Positions 43,899-54,284 of a stretch of 64,000 nucleotides of DNA are shown in pieces. The stretch covers positions 37,897,501 through 37,961,500 of the forward strand of contig OZ026842.1 in the NCBI GenBank assembly GCA_964023205.1. The letters are read 5' to 3'. Positions within the stretch are counted from its first letter, which is position 1; each line of letters begins with the position of its first letter. The position numbers and the translations under genes were made by a program. The stretch is from Lutraria lutraria (taxonomy: Eukaryota > Mollusca > Bivalvia > Venerida > Mactridae). The notes below the pieces were generated by a model that was given only the letters and a program-made list of their open reading frames with translations, was not told the DNA's origin and made no database searches.

Positions 43899-45060
43899 GG
43901 AGTTAACATGCTTGAGGGAATGGTGGTGGATTATGAGAAAGCCATCTGGAAGGCAGCTTGCCAATCTTTTCCTGGAATCACATTGTCGGGCTGTGCCTTC
44001 CATTGGGGACAGGCTGTATGGGACCATGTGCAGGTATTGCGTTTTATCTATACTTATTTATCACATGCTCATAGTCCAATATAAAGTCAATCACGTTCAT
44101 AACAATCCATTTTTCAGCTTAATAATATAGATCGTTCTCCAAACAAAGATCGCATACCATTTATTTTAATGTTACTAATTTCATGAAAATCAAACATTAA
44201 TACCATTTTAGCATATATATTTTCATTTAGTATTGACTTACGTATTTTAATTACTTACACTAACAAACATCGTATGATTATGTTATTTATGAAACTATTT
44301 ACACACATATATTTTCAGAGTCTTGGACTGGCCACCCAGTAAAGACGAGATCAGGCGACCCACGCTTATATTAGAAAAATTGTTAAGTCTCCCATTTCTA
44401 CCAAAGGAACATATAAGGCCCACATTTGAAACAATGGAAGATTTCAACACGAGCGAGAACCTCAACCCTCTATTAGACTATATTAGCTGACATTGGTTTT
44501 CTTCATCAGTGTGGTCGGTGGACGAGTGGTGCGAGTTCGGCCAATCAGTTTGCACCAACAACGATGTAGAAGGTATAATAACGAAATACTAGTATAAATC
44601 AATGATTAAAATCAGTATACTTAACAAAAAATAAAACATGGAAGTAACTAAATACTTATTTACAATTGTGTTCCCATGGTAATTACCTTCATAAAGTATC
44701 TCATAATATGTTGACATTTCACTTCACATGAAACAGTACTTGTAAGCTATATAAATGTGAATCCATGAATATACTTATATAATGATTGTTTCATTGCAGG
44801 TTGGCATCGTAGACAGAATGGGACAGACTGGGGCCGGGCCACCCTTCTACTAGTTGATTAACATACTTCATAGAGAATCCAAAGAAGTAGCTGATCAAGT
44901 ACACCTTGTGTCAGAATTATCACGGTGAAGATTTCAACTGAAATCGTACAGATTCATGCGGGCTCAATTATTCCTGGCATGGGATCTATATTCAGCAGGA
45001 GAAGTCTCCTGTATATACGGGCATCGAGTGCTTCGTAATCACGCTGATGATATAGATTGA
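43899..45060 (+). pseudogene. MULE-type transposase gene, broken, three exons visible
   Basis: Exon 1 ends at 44033: VVDYEKAIWKAACQSFPGIT and GCAFHWGQAVWDHVQ, matching the MULE 'D-x-E-A...FP...GC-FH..Q' core. Exon 2 (44319-44572): a stop, RRDQATHAYIRK, a shift near 44380, then LLSLPFLPKEHIRPTFETME, another stop, and HWFSSSVWSVDEWCEFGQSV followed by CTNNDVE. Exon 3 starts at 44800 in phase (GWHRR), shifts, and reads LINILHRESKEVADQVHLVS. Splice sites 44034/44318 and 44573/44799 are canonical. The upstream FLYWCH-type zinc finger normally seen in this animal family was not found. Inactive. Confidence 0.8.
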
Positions 45061-46290
45061 TGATCGTAGTAGAATAAGAGAACACTGTGTATGTCGATCA
45101 GTATAGTGCATTATGTGCTTTTATGTGAGAATAGTGAATTATGTGATTGATGTGTTATTCATACATGTATTTTATGTGCTTGAATATGACGTATGTGAAT
45201 ATGTGCTTGAAATGCGCTTTTTATTTGCACATTTCGTACGCAAAAGTGAAAGTAATTTACAGAAATCATTGTACATTCCCTCACATTTAGACAATATGTT
45301 TAATAGATTGAAAATTTTTAATTAAGTACTCATATCAAAATTATAATTATATTATCGACAGGGTACTAATTGGTTAGACATGCTAACATTTTATTAAACA
45401 GTTTAGTGTATATAAAGTTATTGAACATCAGCCATTGTAATATTTAGTGCAATTCTTATGTAATAATGTTACATATTAAACATTCTCCAGAGTGTGGTGT
45501 TTGATAGGTACTGACCAATGTCCCTAATTTGCCATGAAATTTATTTATTCATTGACAAATGATTTTAAATCTGCCTTGCATATACATCAAAAATATATTC
45601 ATTACTTTGACATGGTATAGTTGTACACATTATTGAAAATGTAAGGCAATAAAATGTATGTGTGACAAGATTTTCATTTTAGTGCATTTGGATTTCAGTC
45701 AGAATATATGCCCTTGTGAAAATTGTAGCCAGTCATAATGAATCCAATTTGTGGTCAAAATAGTTAAATGTACCTTGTTTGTATTATGTACACATCTAAG
45801 TTCAGATAGACCGATTTTTTCATTTCATTTGTACAATCATGATGTATGTCAATTGACAGGGGTAACCCTCAGTTGACTCGTATCAGAGTACTATTTGGGT
45901 AGTATTGATATGTATCGTAAATATTCATAAAATATAAATAATTACATACAGTGCAACCTCGCTGCAACAGCCATCAATGGGAAAAACATTATGTCTGAGT
46001 GAAAATGGTGTAAACAGGTTGATATTTGTTACAATAAAAAAAGACATTAACATAGAATTATACTACGATACAAATTTCAACCTAGTAGAATTTTATGTAT
46101 CAACATACTGTAAGTATTTCGACACCCTATAACCAATACTGCCCATTGCATTTATGATGCACGAAAAATAAATTCCAATCGTGCCATTAACAATTTCTGG
46201 AAATTTTAAAAAAAGAACTGACATTAAATTCTGGGTATCCAAACACGGGGGCAGTAAGTGACTATGAAAAAGTGTATGTCATGAACATTA
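45061..46290. other. Non-coding spacer
   Basis: No gene. It includes the CAGTGCAACCTCGCTGCAACA repeat piece at about 45948-45985, related to 2071-2151. Confidence 0.4.
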
Positions 46291-48130
46291 GAGAATTCTT
46301 TTTGATGAAACGTACAAAAAATTAAAACAAATATGGAGTGAATCTTTTTTAAATTATTTTGATGATACTCTGTATGATACAATTACAAGTTACTCAGGCC
46401 GATGGATTTTAGAAGAAAGAGACATGTATAATCTGTTCTGTGGTATTACAAATAATGTAAGTCAGAGCCTTAGAGCCCAATTAAAATGTTTAACTGACTA
46501 CAAAGAGAAAGCAATTAATGAAATTGTTCTGTATTTGTATTATTTTCAAGGTAATATTTTAGCTCAATTAATAAGAGCATTTTGCGGAGAAAGTGAATGG
46601 ACACTTACAGCCAACTTTAAATATGTGTCACTAGACCCAGACACTACTTCATTACCTCAAAACATATTGATTCCCCACTGAAAAAATAATGGAATGTGTG
46701 AAGGGGAAACAGCACATTTAATATGTAGAGGAAATAAATATTGAGAAACAATCAATAATTGAGCCTAATCACATTGAAAATCAATCAGAAATACAAAATT
46801 ACAAATTCTTATACTCAAAAATTGCTGGCTACTAAAACTGTTCAGGAAAATAATATTCTATTGGTTCCACAAATGGATGCTTTTATGGTTAAAGGTTAAA
46901 AAGAATCCAAATATTCTGTTACATTGTTTCCAAAAGAAAAGTGTTCATGTCCATCCACTACAAGATGCTATCATATTATAGCAGCTATGATGTCAATAGG
47001 CTTGCCAATCCCTGATAAGAAAAAATATTTAACTTAACACAACTTAGAAAAAACTGTAGACCAAAAACCATGAAAAAAATGTGGGACAAAATAAGGAAGA
47101 ATTGGCGACAACAATAATGATTTAACTATAATACCCGCCCCTGATTCAGTAGTAAAATCAATAAACTCAATTGATGCATGCATATTGAATACGCCAACAA
47201 TTAATGATATGTGTAAATCCCCTTCGACAAATGGAAATGGAAAAAAGCCTTATTTGATGCTTCGACACCAAAATCTATTTTTATCTATACATTAAAATAA
47301 AATCAAACTTTCAAAAATCGACTTTGATCTATCAGTTAATGTCGAAGAAAATGAGCTAATTGATTTAGATTTAAGCCGTGACGACAGTTCACAAAATATG
47401 TGGTTACCTAATTAAGGACTAACCAATGAAGACAAAATTCAATTAGAAACCAATCAAAAACTCAATTCTAGTCACATGGAAGCTCTTAATAAACTGTTAC
47501 ATGATTTAGTAGTCCATAGGTGGGTTACAATTAACTGAAAAGGTGCCAGTGTTCTATGATGAAGAGGACAGGTGGGTTTACAAAATTCCAATGGACTGTA
47601 CTATAACTCCCCATCATATCAAATTCATCATACACATAAAGATCATTGGTTTACTTTGATATATCATGAAGAACAAATATATTTACAGGATAGTTTAGGA
47701 AATGCATGTGATGACTCCTGAATCATCCCAAATGGACTTAAAATTAAATTATTCCAAATCTACAGTAAACACAAAGATATCTTAAATGTACAAATTCCTA
47801 ATATCTTAAAACAAAGCAACAATGTTGACTGTGGACTATTTGCCATTGCCTTGATGACTTCTTATTGCATTAAAAAAGATCTATGTTTCGATCTAATATT
47901 TGATACGACTAAAATGAGAAGTCATTTAATTGAATGCTTTATAACCAACACAATAACGGAGTTTTCTTTAACAAACAAGAATGTTTCAACAACATGGTAA
48001 ATGGGATTCATGCTTGAAATGGTTTCACAAGAATTGTGTTAGTGCACCAGACATTATTTCTAATTCAACTGTGGCTTTTGTTGACTGTAATAAGATAATG
48101 TTACTAGCAAAACTTGTCAATTGTTAATCA
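46290..48130 (+). pseudogene. MULE-family relic with SWIM, Ulp1-like protease and PHD-like parts
   Basis: From about 46302 the frame reads LKQIWSESFLNYFDD, YSGRWILEERDMYNLFCGIT, LYLYYFQGNILAQLIRAFCG (MULE C-terminal region) and stops at 46681. After decay, VPQMDAFMVKG and FPKEKCSCPSTTRCYHIIAA (about 46930-46995) form a SWIM zinc finger, CxC...CxH. Then a protease of the C48/Ulp1 type follows: HWFTLIYHEEQIYLQDSLG (His 47644-47646, Asp 47689-47691) and QSNNVDCGLFAIALM (Gln 47812-47814, Cys 47830-47832). A TGA at 47719-47721 breaks it. After a shift near 47995 a CLKWFHKNCVSAPDI segment resembles the end of a PHD finger. All four parts lie in order on one strand. Ulp1-like proteases fused to Mutator-type transposases are known in plants and some animals. 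Confidence 0.75.
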
Positions 48131-48701
48131 GTGTTAGACCATTAACTTCATATCAGCGTAGCATGGTATAAATGATTATTTATTTCCGTGAAAAATGTGC
48201 TAACAGTATAATCTTCAGTTTAAATGAACAGTTAGTTTTTACAACTTATATTAACTTCTCTCGATGACTGCTTCCTGGATTCTAACCAGTACTCGTGCCG
48301 AAATATATATATACATTGTGTATTATGTATATCAATTTCAACCTATAATAATAAAATAATCAGATTAAAACTAACATATAATTTTTTTTGGTTACAGATC
48401 CATACAAAGTGGACAGTCCTCTCCACACCATTTTCATTTTGTGACAGACTTAACCCCTGCAAAAATTTTACATGTAGTGGCTTTTACTGTTTTTAATCAT
48501 TTACATACTGTTTAACAAATATTCAAATTTTAACTGTCACATAAATGCTGCCTGGCTAATGTAATGCCGTTGTATATAGTATACTGTATTCCTGCCTATG
48601 TGCAGTGCTTTTTGTGTTGTATTTCATCATAAACCTACCCATATGTATTTCTTCTGTATGTAATGTATGAGTGATTGTTCACCAAATATCATGATAATGT
48701 G
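48131..48701. other. Non-coding spacer
   Basis: Nothing recognised between the MULE relic and the Sailor-like element. Confidence 0.4.
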
Positions 48702-49118
48702 TTGTTCAGTTAGGATAATGTGATAGTGACGTTTCATTTTATGTGTACGCAAAAGTTTACAACCATTGTCTGAACAGGTAAAACGGGTTTAAAAGAAGTG
48801 AATATAGTACTGCAGTAGAGATACAAAATCGTTGTTTTTTTTGTGTTCTTTTTTTTGCAATTTTACTTCAGTCGAAAATGAATTGTCGTGCATAGGTAAG
48901 TTTGATATACTATTTTAATGATAAACTGTAAAGAAAAATAATGCATTTTCGTAACCCTGTGTAACGCTAAGTGTGTAGTGCACAAGTACTTAAAGCATTA
49001 GCACCATGCACGAGTATTTCGTGCCAACTTATCTGAAGGTAACTGAATGTGTATACACGTATATGTATGCAGTCCGTTAAGCAACCTTAGCTTATATGGT
49101 CCTACCAACTAGCTAAAT

Positions 49119-50458
49119 ATGGCTGAAAATAAACCGACATTTGATGGCGAAACCAATCGTAATTACCAGAATTACGACGAAATGTCTAAGACAATTCTTC
49201 ATCGTGTTATAAAGGCATGTTATGCATTACAATATTAGTTTGTTGATTTGCAATTGAAACCCTAAATCGTTGATATTCATTCATGTGTTTGTATATTTCA
49301 GGTCTGTAAAGATGAGAAGAAGTCTAGTGGATTACAGATCCCACTGTCATCACCCATGGAAAGGGCTGCAAACTACACGGGGGTCTCTCAGGCAACTTTA
49401 TACCGCATACAGAAGTCAAGGAGTAAGCCAGCTATCCCAAGGAAAGTAAGGAAAGACAAAGTTATTTTGGATGACTTTGATCTTGGCTTGGTTCGGCGCA
49501 CTATGCAAGAGATACTTGTGCACCAGAAGCGGGTCCCAACCATAAAGACAGTTCAAAAGGCCTTACAAGAGAAGATCGGCTACAATGGCGGAAGGGAAAG
49601 TATACGAAGGACCCTACTTCAACTTGGCTTTGTATGGAAGAAGACACAATCCAACAGAAGTGTGATCATGGAGCGCTCAGATATAGTTGCAGCCAGAGTT
49701 CACTTCCTGAGACAAATCAAGACATGCAGGGAAGAGGGCAGGACAAGAGTCTATACAGATGAGACTTTTCTCCACACTTCCCATACTGTAGCGAAATCCT
49801 GGCAGTCAACATCGGTGGCACTTAGATTGCCAATGAGCAAAGGAGAGCGTTTAGTTATTGTACACGCCGGGAGCGAAACTTTTTGAAGTGGATCAGAGAA
49901 AAATTACTTCCAAATTTGACATCAAGATCAGTTTTGATAGTGGACAACGCTCCGTACCATAATCTTCAGACTGACAAGTGTCCTACTCAGGCGACCCGCA
50001 AAGCCGAAATCCAAGACTGGTTACGACGCCATGATATTGCATTTGAGGACACCATGCTTAAGGCCCAGCTACTGCAGATTTGTTAGCGTAACAGACCGGT
50101 GCCACGATATGTCCTTGACAGTCTATTGAAAGATCATGGTCATGATACGCTACGACTTCCAGCATACCATGCAGACCTCAATGCCATAGAACTTGTCTGG
50201 GCTGGAGTTAAGGGGTCGGTTGCTCAACAAAATACAGTCTTCAGCATGACGGCGCTTTTAGAGAAAACAGAAGAGGCACTGTCAGCGATCACGGTCGATT
50301 TCTGGAAAAAATGTGTTTCGCATGTTCAGAAAATTGAAAGACAATACTGGGAGCTGGACATTGCAAAAATTGTCATCGAGCTGCACTCCAGCGATGAGGA
50401 AACCGACACGGCGGAAGAGGGCGAAGAAGTGTTGACTGACTCAGAGGTATCTGATTGA
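49119..50458 (+). pseudogene. Sailor-like DDE transposase, internally deleted
   Basis: Exon 1 (49119-49214, MAENKPTFDGETNRNYQNYD... to HRVIK) joins exon 2 at 49302 (VCKDEKKSSG) over an 87-bp intron with a GC donor and AG acceptor. Next come HTH-like TGVSQATLYRIQKSR and a second HTH-like region, YTDETFLHTSH (first Asp, 49758-49760), VHAGSET and then a break. The usual 25-30 residues between that point and the downstream KW-x-EKL-PNL are gone, and the frame shifts. SVLIVDNAPYHN holds the second Asp (49943-49945). A TAG stands at 50084-50086, and LPAYHADLNAIELVWAGVKG holds the catalytic Glu (50189-50191). 81 residues lie between the second Asp and Glu, matching the long-spaced DD82E (Sailor) group. 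The acidic tail ends TDSEVSD. Non-functional as it stands. Confidence 0.8.
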
Positions 50459-50702
50459 GACTTGGTGATCTCATCTGATTGTTGTGAATTGATAAAAAAA
50501 ATGTAATGTAAAATTTGCACTGAAATGTTATGCAATGCAATAAAATGATGTTTTAAAAAAATATATATTTAAAAAAAACATACGATGAAAAAAATAATTA
50601 TATAAACACTAGATCTAGTATAATCCTTAGAACAAAAAAAAACCGACAGAATTAACGAAAAAAAGATACAGAAATAAAAAATAATTTTGCGAAAAAATAC
50701 TA

Positions 50703-50772
50703 TCGCGGTCTCACACCCGCAACAACGTTAATGTTATAGACAGCATCGATACCAACTGCGCTGCGCCGACAG
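50703..50772 (-). repeat. tRNA-like module in the Sailor-like right end
   Basis: The minus strand reads GGCGCAGCGCAGTTGGTATC and then GCGGGTGTGAGACCGC, an A-box/T-arm-like pair. It is homologous to 26550-26625 in the shorter copy. Confidence 0.45.
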
Positions 50773-50910
50773 TTGTTGTACTAATCGATATTTGTAAATT
50801 ATATAGTCAGCCTAATCGTCTAATGATAATTTGTACAATACGACAACGGTTTTACACCGTAATAGTGGACTCGACCACTGCGTCACTCTATAATTATCCT
50901 AACTGAGCAA

Positions 50911-51283
50911 GGTAACACTTTCATACATGTTTAATTTCCCTTTAAATTGCAGATGAATACATGATATTCATATAGATATGTAGATCAAAGATGTAAGATT
51001 TTTGTGTTAGAGAATCTTATGAATATATTCAGTATTTGCAATTTTATACAAATTTGAGAACAAAAGTGCATTTTTCATCATTGACGTCGTTTTAGTAATT
51101 TATGACGTTTTTGATGTGACGACGTTTCATCCTCTTCACTTATCATACATGCACATGAAATTACTGATATTATAAGGCAGTACCATTAAAGGGTGTCACA
51201 TTATTTCTATGCACTATAATTAGACCAGATAAAGTACTCAACAATTTAGAGTCAAAACACTGTATTTAAGGACTGTCCATTTA
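50911..51283. other. Non-coding spacer
   Basis: No feature recognised. Confidence 0.4.
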
Positions 51284-51345
51284 AGGGCACGCTCCTTGTT
51301 CGAGTGGTTAAGGTCACTGACTTCAAATTACTGTAACCTCTTACT
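51284..51345 (+). repeat. Truncated tRNA-derived SINE head
   Basis: GGGCACGCTCCTTGTTCGAG, TGGTTAAGGTCACTGACTTC and AAATTACT match the start of a common bivalve SINE: a Leu-like head with A box TTCGAGTGGTTAAGG. The B box and body are missing. Confidence 0.55.
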
Positions 51346-54284
51346 AAAATATATATTTGTACCACAATTATACCGATATTGCTTCATGATCAGCAACAAT
51401 AATGAACAAGAATAATGTTTTGTTTCAAAACTTGTTAATTCTTGTAAATTTATATCTAATGTTTGAAGCTTTTAAAACCTCCTGGTGTTCTTGAATTAAT
51501 GAATTATTTGTCATTGTCACTTACCAACAGACTGATTTATTATATTTTCTATATTATGTTTATTCATTGCACATCATATCACATAACATATTTATGTGGT
51601 GAGAGTACAAATAAACTTGTAAACTTAAACTGACACATATGCAATTAATTGTTCCACGGTAGGACAATATGAATATAACTTTCCGATATCACTGACTGCA
51701 TCTACCAATCATAATAGTCTGTTTAGATGCTCCCCCCTTAGAGGCGGTTTCGGATAAGATAAGCATATATCTATGCAAAGGTAATTAAAATTAAATCCAA
51801 TTACTTTTGCAATTTTTTACCTTTATAATTTGGTTTTAAAAGACTAAGAATACGTTTTAATAACAGTAATAAATTCCATAAATTCGTAATCTAGATAATC
51901 CAGAATTTTTTTTCGATTTTTATGTGAAAAATATGCTTAATCATTTACATCTTTAATGAAATAAACACATCGATTTCTAATATCCATCCAGTAACTAGAA
52001 TAATTCCATGACTGAAACAATTTTTCAAAATTAAATAATCTAATAGTTTTAGTAACAAATCGGATGCTATATCAGAATTTAAAAGTAATATTCCGGTAAT
52101 CAATCTTTTTTTTTGTGCAAGTCATTGATATTTTGATGTTGTTTTTTTTAACCTGTAAAATTTTAAATGAGTTATCTATTATTTTTTTTGTCCAAAATAA
52201 GATAATTAAACCTTCGATTTTCCAAAATAATACATATACCGGGTATATAGTCTTGAGTAATTTCATAATCTATTACAAAGATGTGTGTATTGATATTTCA
52301 ATGTTTTTAAACAAAATCTATTTTGATGATAGTTTCTTAACCATTCTTTTTCCAAAATACTATTTTCATAATAATATTCTTTATTAAGTTGGCTCCAATA
52401 AGTGTATATATTGTCTGCTAATATTACTCTTTTTTGTATAATAAATAGAGGATCTTGAATGAGTGTTTATGTTGTATTGAATTTATTAAACGAGTCCTCT
52501 GAAAACGATAAAAACAGAGTTTTTGTCGTTTTTAGATGACGAGTATAACATGACCAGCAAATTGTGTACTTACAAACGAAGACGATATATGGCAGTGCCT
52601 ATTTTCTTCAAAGAAGAATTGGGTCGAAGTGGTTATGCGGTATTTGAAACACATGAGCTTAGAAAGTAGTACCAGAATAATCTATTTCAAAGGAAACTAA
52701 TTAATTGGGCTTATAGACATATGATATACTTTATATCGGCTTTATTCAACCAAATTTATAACGTGTTGTAAAAGCTATAAATAGACAAAGTATTAACTCG
52801 TTAGTACAAATAACACAGTATGAATAACTAACATGTGACGTCACAGTGCATGGTGACGTCACGGAATTGTGTGACTGACATAAATGAATCTGAAAGAAAC
52901 TGCATGAAATACGCGATTTCTTTTATCTGTAATTATGTGCATTAATGACTTTTCGATTGCCTGAATCTGTTTAATTTTGCGTGTCATAGCTGTAACCGTT
53001 TATGAAAATCATCCGTTATTTTAGTGGGTGGGGTAGTAAAAGTCGTTGCACTCCTTTTGTTTTTACATACAATCAACTAATCTGGCCATGTAGCATGTTG
53101 TAAACCCTCACAAAACTACTTCAGCAACAACCCAATTAAGACCGTGACCGGCGATTCGAACCTGACCATTGATAGAAATATCATTCGATGCCTTGGTGTG
53201 TTTATCTTTTTGACAGCGCATAGTGATTCGGCTCATTAGCATATTTATTACACTAGTGTATTATTGACCCATTTAATACGCAAAATAATCAATGAGTTTA
53301 CTACACTCCTGCACCGTGAATCATGTTATGAATAAATGATATTTCGATTTTTTTTTTTCTTAATTTCTTATTTATCATATTTTTTTCTAAAATATTAATT
53401 ACAAAATCAACAAAATTGATATTCTTCATTAAGTTCGTTAAGTTTGCACCAATAAGTGTACATCGTCTGCTGTATTTGTATCCCTCTATATAGTCTAGTC
53501 AAATTAACAGATGGGGTAGGACTAAATGGTACAGAATTTATTTTGTTATAAAACAATATGTATATGATATAACATACATAAAAAATAAAATAGGCCGAAA
53601 TCTGACAAGTTTTAACTATATAAATAAGCATTTCATTTTCAGATAATTTCACTATCCTAAAACCGGTACAGTTGCGTATAAAATCCGTATTGTCTCGTAC
53701 TTTAGTGCATCGTTTTCAAAAATTGACGTCAAATAAATCAGCCTACTATTGTCTTAATATTCTTAGGAGTTGATATACTAACTAATCACTCTATATAGTT
53801 GAATATCTACCTATACTAAGGCATGATTTTGATAGTCGGTTATCAATAAAGTGTTCTAACCTAATATAGACTTGACCAGGCTTACATTAATGTATTATTG
53901 ATCACGACCGAAGGCTTTTGGAGCCTGTTTTTTTGTACCTGAATGTTTCAAAAGAGGAATCTTTGGTCAAGTATCCAACTTTCTATCAAACGAGACCACG
54001 CTTTTTACAGCAAAGCTGTACATGGAGTGAATATGTATATTTTGTATATTAGATCATGGACTCCCGACTTTTTATTTGTCTAGAAAAAACAAACAATGAA
54101 CATACGGTTTCTTCCTATTTTTGTATATGTTTATCAAAGATGTGAACAATGAAAAGTGACTTAATTCTTGCAGATAAAATGGCATTTTATGAAAAATACA
54201 AATGGAAATAAATGTAGCAAACTTCCAAAAATGAAACCAATGAGAAAGTAACGCTAAGGACTGGCTTTTCAATCATCACTGAGA
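51346..54284. other. Non-coding AT-rich region
   Basis: No coding region with recognisable motifs on either strand. The stretch 51560-51640, with TTATGTGGTGAGAGTACAAA and TAAAC, resembles the 3' end of a LINE transcript. AT-rich frames at 52072-52387 and 53407-53652 are probably chance. Confidence 0.4.

Larger units (their letters stand above)
48702..50910 (+). mobile_element. Sailor-like (IS630/Tc1/mariner, DD82E-type) element, 2.2 kb
   Basis: The left end is TTGTTCAGTTAGGATAATGT; the right end, inverted, is GCTCAGTTAGGATAAT. The left flank is TG where TA is expected and the right flank has TA a few bases out, so the tips have mutated. Its two subterminal regions are the same as those of 26419-27285 but reversed. 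It carries a two-exon transposase gene and an AATAAA-type signal near 50539. The tip damage and coding breaks argue that it is immobile. Confidence 0.85.
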
